From Solirubrobacter deserti (GTDB lineage: Bacteria > Actinomycetota > Thermoleophilia > Solirubrobacterales > Solirubrobacteraceae), in the NCBI RefSeq assembly GCF_027587175.1, contig NZ_JAPCID010000017.1:62001-126000 (forward strand): a DNA stretch of 64,000 nt. Reading direction: 5' to 3'. The notes under the pieces are model-generated. The model had not been told where the DNA came from, did not search any database, and was given only the letters and a program-made list of their open reading frames with translations. Shown here in pieces: positions 7,731 to 15,678 of this stretch (its first letter is position 1; every line of letters begins with the position of its first letter). The position numbers and the translations under genes are program-made.

Positions 7731-10700
7731 CTACGGTGTCGTCGTCGACAGCGTGAAGGTCAGCGTCTTGCTGTAGGTGCCCGTGCGCAGCGCCTGATTG
7801 GCGCCGATGCGCTGCTTGAAGCCGATCGTGACGGGATCGTTGGACACCGGGCCCGTCCAGGCCGACTTCGAGAACGCGATCTCCAGCGGCTCGCTGAGCA
7901 CGAACGCGCCGTTCGCGAGCCGGCCACCGTCGACCGACAGCGCGGCGTCACCCGCGGTCGAGGTCACCTTCGCGCCGGTGGTGGTCTCGTACGTGCGCTC
8001 CACGCCCGGGACGAACGGGGCGAACGGCTTCGGCGTCTCCAGCTGCAGCGACAGCGTCGCGGGGACCGTGCCGCCGACGGGGACGTCGACGGACGTGCCC
8101 TGCAGGAAGGTGACGTCACCCGGGGCGACGTCGTAGACCTGGTAGCCGTTCTCGTAGCGCAGGTGCTTCGCGTCACCGCTGCCGGTGGCGACGAAGGTCT
8201 GCGCCGCGCTGGTGGCGGGGACGTAGACGGTGGCGCGCGTGTTGGCCGGCACCGTCACGTCGTAGCGCGTGATGCCGGTCGCGTTGCGGCGCCATTCGCT
8301 GCGCGCCGTCCCCTGCGGGGTGGTGTAGTCGCCCTTGGCGCGGGTGAGCGTGCCGACCGGCGTCGGCTTGAACACCAGGTCGCGGTAGGCGATCGAGCTC
8401 GGCGCCTGCTTGATGCCGGCCACGCCGGTGTCGAACCACTCCTCGATCTGCAGCAGGATCACGTGGTTCTGGGAGTCGCCGAGCGTCCAGCGCTCGGGCA
8501 TGGTGGTCATGCCGTTCGGGTGCGCCGCGGTCGGCTGCAGCATGAAGCCGTAGCCCGGCCGCGTGTTCTCCTGCATCACGTCCCACAGCACGTCGGAGCG
8601 ACCGCCCTCCAGCAACGCCCGCACCACCGGGCCGAGGCCCACGTGACCGGCGCTGAAGTGCGGGCCGCCGCCGAACGGGGCGTAGGCGTAGATGTTGTCC
8701 ACCAGCGCCTGCAGGATGTACGGGCGCTCGCTCTCCGGCGCGAGGCCGGCGTCGAGCGCGAGCGCCTGCGCGGCCTGGGTCGCGCCGGTGGTGCCCGCGT
8801 TGCCGGCCGCGGTGTAGCGGCGCAGCGTGGTGTTGTAGAAGCGCGCGTTGAACGCGGTCTTGATGTTCGCGGCGAGCTCCGAGTAGGTGGCGGCGTCCGC
8901 GGTGCGGCCCATCAACGTCGCCATGTCGGCCATGTTCTTGGCCGAGACGTAGTAGCCCCAGGTGCCGAAGATCTGCTGCGAGGTCTGCTCGTTGGAGACC
9001 CAGTCGGCGAGCAGCGCGGTGACGATGTAGTCGGTCGCCTTGCGCCGCGCGACGAAGTCCATGTAGGTCTTCATCGCGTCCCAGTGCTCACGCATCGTCT
9101 GGGTGTCCCCGTAGAGCTTGTACAGCTGCCACGGCACCTGCACGATCGAGGAGCCCCAGTTGATCTCGTCGCCGAACTGGCCGCTGTAGCCCCAGTCGTA
9201 GACCGGCGTCTTGAGCGCGACGTTGCCGGCGTCCGGACCCTGCTTGGACTGGCCCTCGACGAGCTGGACCTCCATGTTGCGCAGGTAGGCCGCGAAGTCG
9301 TAGTTGACGTTCAGCGAGCCCATCGGCTGGACGTAGTCGGCGCCGTAGGGCAGCTTCTCGCGGCCCGGGCAGTCCGTGAAGACGCTCATCATGTTGCTCT
9401 CGAGCGAGTGGACGGACATGCGGTGCAGGCGGTTGATGCGCGCGTTGTCGGTCTCGATCCCGCCCGCCCGCGGCGTGTCGGCGAACACCTGCAGCCCGCG
9501 GATCATGTCCGTGGTCGGGGTCAAGCCCGCCGGCAGGCCGGTGACCTGCAGGTACTGCATGGCGAAGTAATTGAACTTCGGGTGCCACGTCTCGCCGCCG
9601 GCCGCGCCGCGCGTGGTGTAGGTGGCGAAGATGTCCGAGCCGCGGCCGCCGACGCCGATCGAGCTCTGGTTGACGGTGCCGTTGGCGTTCAGCGTCTCCG
9701 CCGGGAGCATCTTGATCACCGTGCCGGCGGGGAGCCCGTCCGGCACGCGCACTTCGGGCCAGCCCGCGAAGTTCTGGCCGAAGTCGAACACCCACACGCC
9801 CGGCTGCGGTTGCGTGAGCTTGACCGGCGTCCACGTCCGCTGGACCTTCACCGGCTCCGCGCGGCGCGCGGCGAGCTTGGTGGTGAGGTTCGGGGCGGGC
9901 GCGATGCCGGCGCTGCGCCACTGCATCGGGGACCCGTCGCGACGCGTCGCCGAGTCGCTCACGTCGCTCGCATCGGCGGGCTCGCGCCGCGCGTCATAGT
10001 CCGTGCCACCGAACCAGTGGTCGGTGACGTTCGCGCTGAACGCCGCCTTCCAGTCGCGGTTGGTGACGATCGTCTGGCTCGTACCGTCGGCGAAGCTGAT
10101 CTCCAACCGGCCGATCAGCCGGGGCGTGACCTGCGCGCCGGCGCTCGCGTCCAGCGCGGCGATCGGGTTGCCGGAGCCGGTGACCAGCGAGCCGGCGGCG
10201 TGCGCGTTCTCGAGCGCGGGGGTGAACGTGATGCCGGTGCCCGGCGTGGTGATCGCGGTGCCGGAGGCGTAGGCGCGGTCGAGCCCGGCCGAGACCGTGA
10301 CGCCCGAGCCCGAGTTGACCACCGTGGCGTTCTGCGCGTGGGCGGCGTCCAGCGCGGGGGTGAACGAGACGCCCGTGCCGTCGTAGCGCACCGCGGTGCC
10401 GCTGGCCGCTTCGGCCGCGAGCGGCTCGGCGAGCGTCAGGCCGGTCCCGTTGGCGCCCTGGGTGCCGACCGCCGTGATCCGGGCGGACTGCGAGCCGATC
10501 GTGATCGTGCTGTCGGGGACCAGGCCGGTGACGCTGGCGACGCGGACGTTCGTCGCGCCCGCGGCCGCCGCGGCGGCGAGCGTCGTGGCGCGGCTCTGCG
10601 TGCCCGCCTCGGTGACGGTGCGGGTCTCGCCGTCGACGATCAGCGTGTTGCCGGCCAGGATGCCGGTCACGGACGCGAGCTTGACGTTGGTGGCCCCCGC

Positions 10701-11837
10701 GGCCGCGGGCGCGAACAGCGTGGTCTGGGAGCGCGCGGTGCCGACCGCGGTCACGGTCGCGCTGCCGCCGCCGTCGAAGCGCAGCGTGTCTGCGACGCCC
10801 AGGCCGGCGACGCTGGTGACCTTGAGGTTGGTGTCGCCTGCGGCGGCGGGGAAGGCGAGCGCGGTGCTCGAGGGCGCGGTGCCGATCGAGGTGATCGTGC
10901 GTGACTCCAGGCGCTCGCCGCCGTCGCCGGTGTCGATGTTGATCGCGCCGCCGACGTAGTAGCTCGCGACGCTGGACACGCGCACGTTCGTGGCGCCGGC
11001 CGGCGCGGCGTCGAGCAGCGTGCCGCTGCCGACCGCCGAGCTGTTCCACCACGCGAACGAGTTGGTGCGGTTCACGCCGGGGGCCGGGTTGGCCATCTTG
11101 ACGTTGTGCGCGGTGCCCTGGCCGAGCTCGACGCCGATCGTGTTGGCGCCGCCGCGGAGCTTGTCGGTGACGTCGTAGGTGCGGTACTCGGCCGACAGCT
11201 GGTAGTTCGAGTAGCCCGGCGCGAGCACCTCGTCGGTGATCGGCGCGCCGTTGACCTTCGCGTCGAACAGGCCGAGGCCGCTGAGGTACAGGCGCGCGCT
11301 CTTGACCGGCTTGTCGAGCGAGAAGCCGCGGCCGAACATCGGCAGCGGCTGCGCGTTGGTGCGCCCGGCGAGCTCGATCCACTTGGCCGAGCCCCAGTCG
11401 GACTGCTCGAGCAGTCCGGTCTCGAACGCGGCGGGCGCGCTCCACGCCGACGCCTCGCCGCCGGCGTCCCACACGCGCACCTGCCACACGGCCGGCTGCC
11501 GCGACGGCAGAGGAGCGCCGCCGAAGACGACGTCATTCGACTTGTCGGACGCGACCTTGCCCGACTCCCACAGGTACGGCCCGGAGGCCAGGCGCGCCTC
11601 GGACTCGGCGACGCGGATCTCGTACGCCGACTGCTGCGCGGCCCGGCCCGCCCCGCTCAGCTTCCAGCTGAAGTCCGGCGTGCTGTCACCGATGCCGAGC
11701 GGCTGCGCCAGCGCGTTCGTCTTGAGGGCGCCCGGCGTGAGCGCTGGACTCGCGATGGCGGGAGGCGCCCACAGAGCCGCCGATGCTACGACAGCGAGCG
11801 CGATCCCGCGCCGCCGCCGGCGGTGCTTTACGACCAT
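7731..11837 (-). CDS. Secreted GH78 alpha-L-rhamnosidase with inserted repeat module
   Basis: 1368 residues, longer than typical GH78 enzymes (about 900-1100). The start ATG at 11837 follows an AGGAGGAGAGG ribosome site. A basic signal peptide runs to about ALWAPPAIAS. The N-terminal rhamnosidase domain (PLGIGDSTPDFSWKLSG...AVWQVRVWD) is typical, and the (alpha/alpha)6 catalytic domain includes FTDCPGREKLPYGADYVQP and FGDEINWGSSIVQVPWQLY. In most GH78 enzymes the first motif reads DCPQRERLGWTGD; here it is altered but the acidic residues remain. Residues of about 275-480 hold tandem beta-rich repeats (separate entry). The last 110 residues are a domain shared with two other secreted proteins here, ending TGTYSKTLTFTLSTTTP. 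It likely removes terminal rhamnose from plant or bacterial glycans outside the cell. Confidence 0.85.
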   Translation of the reverse strand: MVVKHRRRRRGIALAVVASAALWAPPAIASPALTPGALKTNALAQPLGIGDSTPDFSWKLSGAGRAAQQSAYEIRVAESEARLASGPYLWESGKVASDKSNDVVFGGAPLPSRQPAVWQVRVWDAGGEASAWSAPAAFETGLLEQSDWGSAKWIELAGRTNAQPLPMFGRGFSLDKPVKSARLYLSGLGLFDAKVNGAPITDEVLAPGYSNYQLSAEYRTYDVTDKLRGGANTIGVELGQGTAHNVKMANPAPGVNRTNSFAWWNSSAVGSGTLLDAAPAGATNVRVSSVASYYVGGAINIDTGDGGERLESRTITSIGTAPSSTALAFPAAAGDTNLKVTSVAGLGVADTLRFDGGGSATVTAVGTARSQTTLFAPAAAGATNVKLASVTGILAGNTLIVDGETRTVTEAGTQSRATTLAAAAAAGATNVRVASVTGLVPDSTITIGSQSARITAVGTQGANGTGLTLAEPLAAEAASGTAVRYDGTGVSFTPALDAAHAQNATVVNSGSGVTVSAGLDRAYASGTAITTPGTGITFTPALENAHAAGSLVTGSGNPIAALDASAGAQVTPRLIGRLEISFADGTSQTIVTNRDWKAAFSANVTDHWFGGTDYDARREPADASDVSDSATRRDGSPMQWRSAGIAPAPNLTTKLAARRAEPVKVQRTWTPVKLTQPQPGVWVFDFGQNFAGWPEVRVPDGLPAGTVIKMLPAETLNANGTVNQSSIGVGGRGSDIFATYTTRGAAGGETWHPKFNYFAMQYLQVTGLPAGLTPTTDMIRGLQVFADTPRAGGIETDNARINRLHRMSVHSLESNMMSVFTDCPGREKLPYGADYVQPMGSLNVNYDFAAYLRNMEVQLVEGQSKQGPDAGNVALKTPVYDWGYSGQFGDEINWGSSIVQVPWQLYKLYGDTQTMREHWDAMKTYMDFVARRKATDYIVTALLADWVSNEQTSQQIFGTWGYYVSAKNMADMATLMGRTADAATYSELAANIKTAFNARFYNTTLRRYTAAGNAGTTGATQAAQALALDAGLAPESERPYILQALVDNIYAYAPFGGGPHFSAGHVGLGPVVRALLEGGRSDVLWDVMQENTRPGYGFMLQPTAAHPNGMTTMPERWTLGDSQNHVILLQIEEWFDTGVAGIKQAPSSIAYRDLVFKPTPVGTLTRAKGDYTTPQGTARSEWRRNATGITRYDVTVPANTRATVYVPATSAAQTFVATGSGDAKHLRYENGYQVYDVAPGDVTFLQGTSVDVPVGGTVPATLSLQLETPKPFAPFVPGVERTYETTTGAKVTSTAGDAALSVDGGRLANGAFVLSEPLEIAFSKSAWTGPVSNDPVTIGFKQRIGANQALRTGTYSKTLTFTLSTTTP
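10380..11030 (-). repeat. Tandem ~46-residue repeats inside the GH78 protein
   Basis: About five degenerate protein repeats follow one another. Each has the form A-A-A-G-A-T-N-V-(R/K)-V-x-S-V-x-G-(7 residues)-T-(I/L)-x-I, ending with T-x-(V/I)-G-T. Examples are AAAAAGATNVRVASVTGLVP and APAAAGATNVKLASVTGILA. Two to three copies of the same unit occur at the matching place in the divergent gene at 12024-14909. I do not recognise the family. It is a beta-rich insert in the accessory region ahead of the catalytic domain. Confidence 0.75.
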
Positions 11838-11905
11838 TTCCTCTCCTCCTTATGACCAATGGATCGAGATCGATCACGGGCGACTCTACGGTCGGTCCTG
11901 GGAGG

Positions 11906-11962
11906 TTCGCGCCCGGGAAAAACCCTGGGAAGCTGAAACCTAGGGGTTTTCCCGGGCGCGAA
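11906..11962. promoter_or_regulatory. Long inverted repeat between divergent GH78 genes
   Basis: A 21-bp left arm (11906-11926) pairs with 11942-11962 with a single mismatch. The loop is 15 bp. Each arm contains a palindromic cccggg core followed by an A- or T-run (cgcccgggaaaaaccc). It sits midway in the 186-bp gap between the two divergent genes, just upstream of a possible minus-strand -10 (TAGAGT, 11888-11883). Candidate shared operator, possibly for the DeoR regulator two genes away. It could also act as an RNA hairpin. Confidence 0.6.
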
Positions 11963-12023
11963 GCCCGTGCTGCCTGCTCTAAACACCACACCCGAACACA
12001 AACGAGCAGGTGAGGAGAGGTTT

Positions 12024-14909
12024 GTGAGGAGAACACCTACGGCGTGGCTGTCGTTCGGGCTGGCCATGCTCGTCGCGGCTCCCGCCGCCGCGCAAGGACC
12101 CGTGGAGCTGTCGAGCGCGCCCGTCCCGGAGAACCAGGCGTGGAAGGGGCAGGTGCTCGGCACCGGCGAGGCCACCGCCTTCCCGGTCCGCATCAACGCG
12201 ACCATGGGCGACGTCACCAACGCCGAGGGCCTCGTCGACCCGTCGAAGGGCCCGGCGAAGCTCACGTACTCGGGCACCGGGCAGCCGCCGGTGATCATCC
12301 TCGACTACGGCCGCGAGGTCGGCGGCCTGCCGTTCTTCGTCGCGAGCGCGGTGCCCGCGAGCGGCGCGACGCTGCGCGCCGCCTACAGCGAGGCGCGCGA
12401 GTTCCTGTGGACGCCGGGCAACACCACCCTGTTCAGCCCGGCCGCCGCCGGCGACACCAACCTCAAGGTCGCCGCGGTCGGGAACTTCGTCGTCGGCGAC
12501 ACGCTGACCATCGCCGGCTCGGCGGTGAAGATCACGGCCGTGGGCACCCAGGGCCGCGCGACGACGCTCGCGGCCGCGGCCGACGCCGGCGCGACCAACC
12601 TCAAGGTCGCGAGCGTCACCGGCCTGGTCGCCGACAGCACCATCACGGTCGCCGGGCAGCCCGTGCAGATCGCGACGGTCGGCACGCAGGGCGCCAACGG
12701 CACCGGGATCACGCTTGCGGCACCGCTGCCGGAGGCCGCCGCCACCGGCGCCGCCGTGCGCTACGAGGGCACCGGCATCACGATCGACACGCCGTTGACC
12801 GCCGCGCAGGCCGCCGGCGTCAACGTCCGCAGCACGCCGGGCGCCATCACGGGCGACCGCGTCGGCTTCAACGGCGTCGGCATGTCCGGCAGCCGGGCCG
12901 AGAACCACACCTTCACGGCGCCGGGCCGCGTCGGCAACGCGCCGAACATGATGCAGGGCGGCCAGCGCTTCCAGACCGTGTCGCTCACGACGCCCGGCAC
13001 GCTCGAGCTCAGCCGCGTCGGCATCGACTTCCGCCACCCGAACTCGGGCGCGGAGGACTACCAGGGCTACTTCCTCTCCAGCGACAGCAAGCTCAACAAG
13101 GTCTGGTACCAGGGCGCCTACACCAACGACACGAACTCCGTGCCGATCGGCGCCGTCCCCGGCCAGACGATCCCGGTGATCCTCGACGGCGCCAAGCGCG
13201 ACCGCCGGCCGTGGAGCGGCGACCTCGATCTTCAGGGCCGCACCGCGTTCACGAGCCTCGGCCTCGGGGCGAAGGGCTCGGACTACATCAAGGGCACGCT
13301 GCACGCCTTCGGCGGCACCCAGCAGCCCGACGGCCGCATCTACGGCCACATCCAGAACTGGACGGTGTGGCCGCCCAGCGGCGGCTTCTACTCGACGAGC
13401 TACTCGATGTACCACGTGCTGAGCGTCGCCGGCCTCTACCACTACACGGCGGACCTCGAGTTCGTGCGCTCGCAGTACGAGATCATCAAGCGCCAGCTCG
13501 CATACAACAAGAGCCTGGTCGACCCGGTGAGCGGGTTCCTGATCACCAACGCCGGCGGCGACGGCCGGGACTGGGACTTCTACGACGGCGGCAAGCCCGG
13601 CGCCGTCACGGCGTACAACGCGATCTACTACAAGGCGCTCACCGACGCCGCGTATCTGGCCACCGAGCTCGGCAACAGCGCCGACGCGGCCACCTGGACC
13701 GCGGAGGCCGCGGCGCTCAAGACGCGCATCAACGCCGCCCTGTTCGACCCCGTCCGCGGCGTCTACAAGCTGGCCGACCGCAACAATGGCAACACGTCAG
13801 GCAATGCCGTCCCGCAGGACGCGAACGCCGAGGCGGTCATGTGGGACATCGCGCCCGACAGCGCGAAGCCCGGCATCCTGAGCTGGCTGCGCACGAACCT
13901 GTGGGGCACGTTCGGCCCGCAGCCGTACTCGCCGGAGGCCAACTACTCGACCGTCATCAGCCCGTTCATCACGGGCAAGGAGGTCGACGCCCGCTTCCAC
14001 GCGCGTGACACGCAGGGCGCGTTCGACCTGATCCACCTCATGTGGGACCAGATGGTCGATCCCGACGGCCCCTACTACACCGGCACGGTCTGGGAGAAGC
14101 TCAACCGCGACGGCACCGACGTGGACGCCAACGCCAGCCTCGCGCACGGCTGGGGCAGCGGTCCCGTCTCCAGCCTCAGCCACTACGTCGCGGGCGCGCG
14201 CCCGGTCACGGCGGGCTACAAGACGTGGATCGTCGACCCCCAGCCCGGCCCGCTGGAGTGGGCGCAGGCGACGCTTCCCACCCCGCACGGCGGCCTCGCC
14301 GCGCGCTGGGTCCGCGGCGAAGGCAACCGCTCGTTCAGGCTCACCGTCTCCGCGCCGCAGGGCACGTCCGGGACGGTCCGCATGCCGCTGCTCGGCCGCT
14401 CGCGCACGATCGCCATGGACGGCGCGGTCGTCTGGCAGGACGGCCGCGCGCTGGGCGGCGTCAGCGCCGTCGAGCGTGACGGCGCGGTCGAGTTCAGCGG
14501 CGTCACCGGGACGCACACGTTCGCGTTCGGGACCGTGACGAGCGAGACGCCCGGCACGGTCGGCGGCACGGTGCCGGCGACGCTGTCGCTGAGCTTCGAC
14601 GCTCCGGCGCGCTTCGACCCGTTCGTGCCCGGCGTGGAGCAGGTGTACGACGCGTCGACGACGGCGCACGTCATCTCGACGGCCGGGGAAGCCACGCTCT
14701 CGGTGAGCGACCCCGGGCACCTCACCAACGGTGCGTTCTCGCTGCCCGAGCCGCTCCAGGTCACGTTGTCGAAGTCGTCGTGGACCGCCCCGGTCTCCAA
14801 CGACCCGGTGACGATCGCGTTCAAGCAGAAGATCGGTGTGCGCGATCCGCTCCGCACCGGGACGTACGCGAAGACGCTGCCCTTCACCCTGTCCACCACG
14901 ACCCCGTAG
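12024..14909 (+). CDS. Secreted GH78-type (six-hairpin) rhamnosidase-like protein
   Basis: 961 residues from the GTG at 12024, chosen because GAGGAGAGG lies 4-12 bp upstream and a signal peptide (PTAWLSFGLAMLVAAPAAAQ) follows at once. The catalytic six-hairpin domain carries VILDGAKRDRRPWSGDLDLQ, the D-G-x-K-R-D-R-x-x-W-x-G-D motif of GH78-like enzymes. It continues through NAGGDGRDWDFYDGG and ASLAHGWGSGPVSSLSHYVA. Near residues 135-260 are copies of the repeat found in the divergent GH78 gene. The last 110 residues are the shared C-terminal domain (TVPATLSLSFDAPARFDPFV to STTTP). Probably an extracellular rhamnosidase of different specificity. The next gene starts 7 bp on, so it shares a transcript with the DeoR regulator. 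Confidence 0.82.
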   Translation: MRRTPTAWLSFGLAMLVAAPAAAQGPVELSSAPVPENQAWKGQVLGTGEATAFPVRINATMGDVTNAEGLVDPSKGPAKLTYSGTGQPPVIILDYGREVGGLPFFVASAVPASGATLRAAYSEAREFLWTPGNTTLFSPAAAGDTNLKVAAVGNFVVGDTLTIAGSAVKITAVGTQGRATTLAAAADAGATNLKVASVTGLVADSTITVAGQPVQIATVGTQGANGTGITLAAPLPEAAATGAAVRYEGTGITIDTPLTAAQAAGVNVRSTPGAITGDRVGFNGVGMSGSRAENHTFTAPGRVGNAPNMMQGGQRFQTVSLTTPGTLELSRVGIDFRHPNSGAEDYQGYFLSSDSKLNKVWYQGAYTNDTNSVPIGAVPGQTIPVILDGAKRDRRPWSGDLDLQGRTAFTSLGLGAKGSDYIKGTLHAFGGTQQPDGRIYGHIQNWTVWPPSGGFYSTSYSMYHVLSVAGLYHYTADLEFVRSQYEIIKRQLAYNKSLVDPVSGFLITNAGGDGRDWDFYDGGKPGAVTAYNAIYYKALTDAAYLATELGNSADAATWTAEAAALKTRINAALFDPVRGVYKLADRNNGNTSGNAVPQDANAEAVMWDIAPDSAKPGILSWLRTNLWGTFGPQPYSPEANYSTVISPFITGKEVDARFHARDTQGAFDLIHLMWDQMVDPDGPYYTGTVWEKLNRDGTDVDANASLAHGWGSGPVSSLSHYVAGARPVTAGYKTWIVDPQPGPLEWAQATLPTPHGGLAARWVRGEGNRSFRLTVSAPQGTSGTVRMPLLGRSRTIAMDGAVVWQDGRALGGVSAVERDGAVEFSGVTGTHTFAFGTVTSETPGTVGGTVPATLSLSFDAPARFDPFVPGVEQVYDASTTAHVISTAGEATLSVSDPGHLTNGAFSLPEPLQVTLSKSSWTAPVSNDPVTIAFKQKIGVRDPLRTGTYAKTLPFTLSTTTP

Positions 14910-14916
14910 GCCCGCC

Positions 14917-15669
14917 ATGATCGCCGAAGCGCGCAGGGAGCAGATCCGCGAGCTGTTGATGGCGACCGGTGAGGTCACCATCGGACAGCTCCAGGCGCGC
15001 TTCGGCGTGTCACCCATGACGGCGCGGCGGGACCTCGTCGTGCTCGAGGCGCAGGGCAGCGCGCGCCGCACGCACGGCGGCGCCGTCCTGCCCTCCAGCC
15101 ACGCGCCGGAGCACTCGTTCGCGCAGCGCGTCGAGGTGGCGGCCGCGGCCAAGCTCAGGCTCGCGGACGCGGCCCTCGAGCTGCTGCGCCCCGGCGAGAC
15201 GGTGCTGCTGGACTCGTCGTCGACCGCGTACTTCCTCGCGCGCCGGATCGCCGAGACCGGGCTCGCCGTGCGGGTGCTCACCAACAGCGCGCCGGTGATC
15301 CAGGCGCTGGTCGGCTCGCTCGAGCAGGTCGAGCTCTACCTGCTCGGCGGCCGGCACCGGCCGCTGAGCGGGTCGTTCGTGGGCCCGTCGACCGTGCGCA
15401 TGATCCGCGAGCACTTCGTCGACTGGCTGTTCTTCAGCGTCACCGGCGTCACGGCCGGGGGCGTGCTGACCGAGAGCGACGACCTCGAGGCGGCGGTCAA
15501 GCGCGCGATGCTCGAGCAGACCTACCAGTCCGTGCTGCTCGTGGACGCGTTCAAGCTGGGGACGCACGGGCGGCAGGCGATCGTGCCGCTGCGCGACGTG
15601 TCACTGGTGCTGGCCGAGGGCGACGATCCCCGGTTGCACGCGGACGGAGTGAACGTGCGGCTCGTCTGA
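14917..15669 (+). CDS. DeoR-family transcriptional regulator
   Basis: 250 residues with ATG at 14917, 7 bp after the GH78-like gene. The N-terminal helix-turn-helix reads IRELLMATGEVTIGQLQARFGVSPMTARRDLVVLEAQG, followed by ARRTHGGAV, the classic DeoR signature. The C-terminal DeoRC effector domain has VLLDSSSTAYFLARRI, VLTNSAPVIQAL, LYLLGG and VLLVDAFKLG. DeoR proteins usually sense a phosphorylated sugar and repress sugar-use genes. By position it probably controls the two rhamnosidase genes, perhaps through the inverted repeat at 11906-11962 (inference). Confidence 0.88.
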   Translation: MIAEARREQIRELLMATGEVTIGQLQARFGVSPMTARRDLVVLEAQGSARRTHGGAVLPSSHAPEHSFAQRVEVAAAAKLRLADAALELLRPGETVLLDSSSTAYFLARRIAETGLAVRVLTNSAPVIQALVGSLEQVELYLLGGRHRPLSGSFVGPSTVRMIREHFVDWLFFSVTGVTAGGVLTESDDLEAAVKRAMLEQTYQSVLLVDAFKLGTHGRQAIVPLRDVSLVLAEGDDPRLHADGVNVRLV

Positions 15670-15678
15670 GCTATCTGT

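Noticed and set aside
11967-12023. Upstream ATG for the GH78-like gene at 12024
   Set aside because: It would add 19 residues before the signal peptide and lacks a ribosome site. The GTG at 12024 has one at good spacing.
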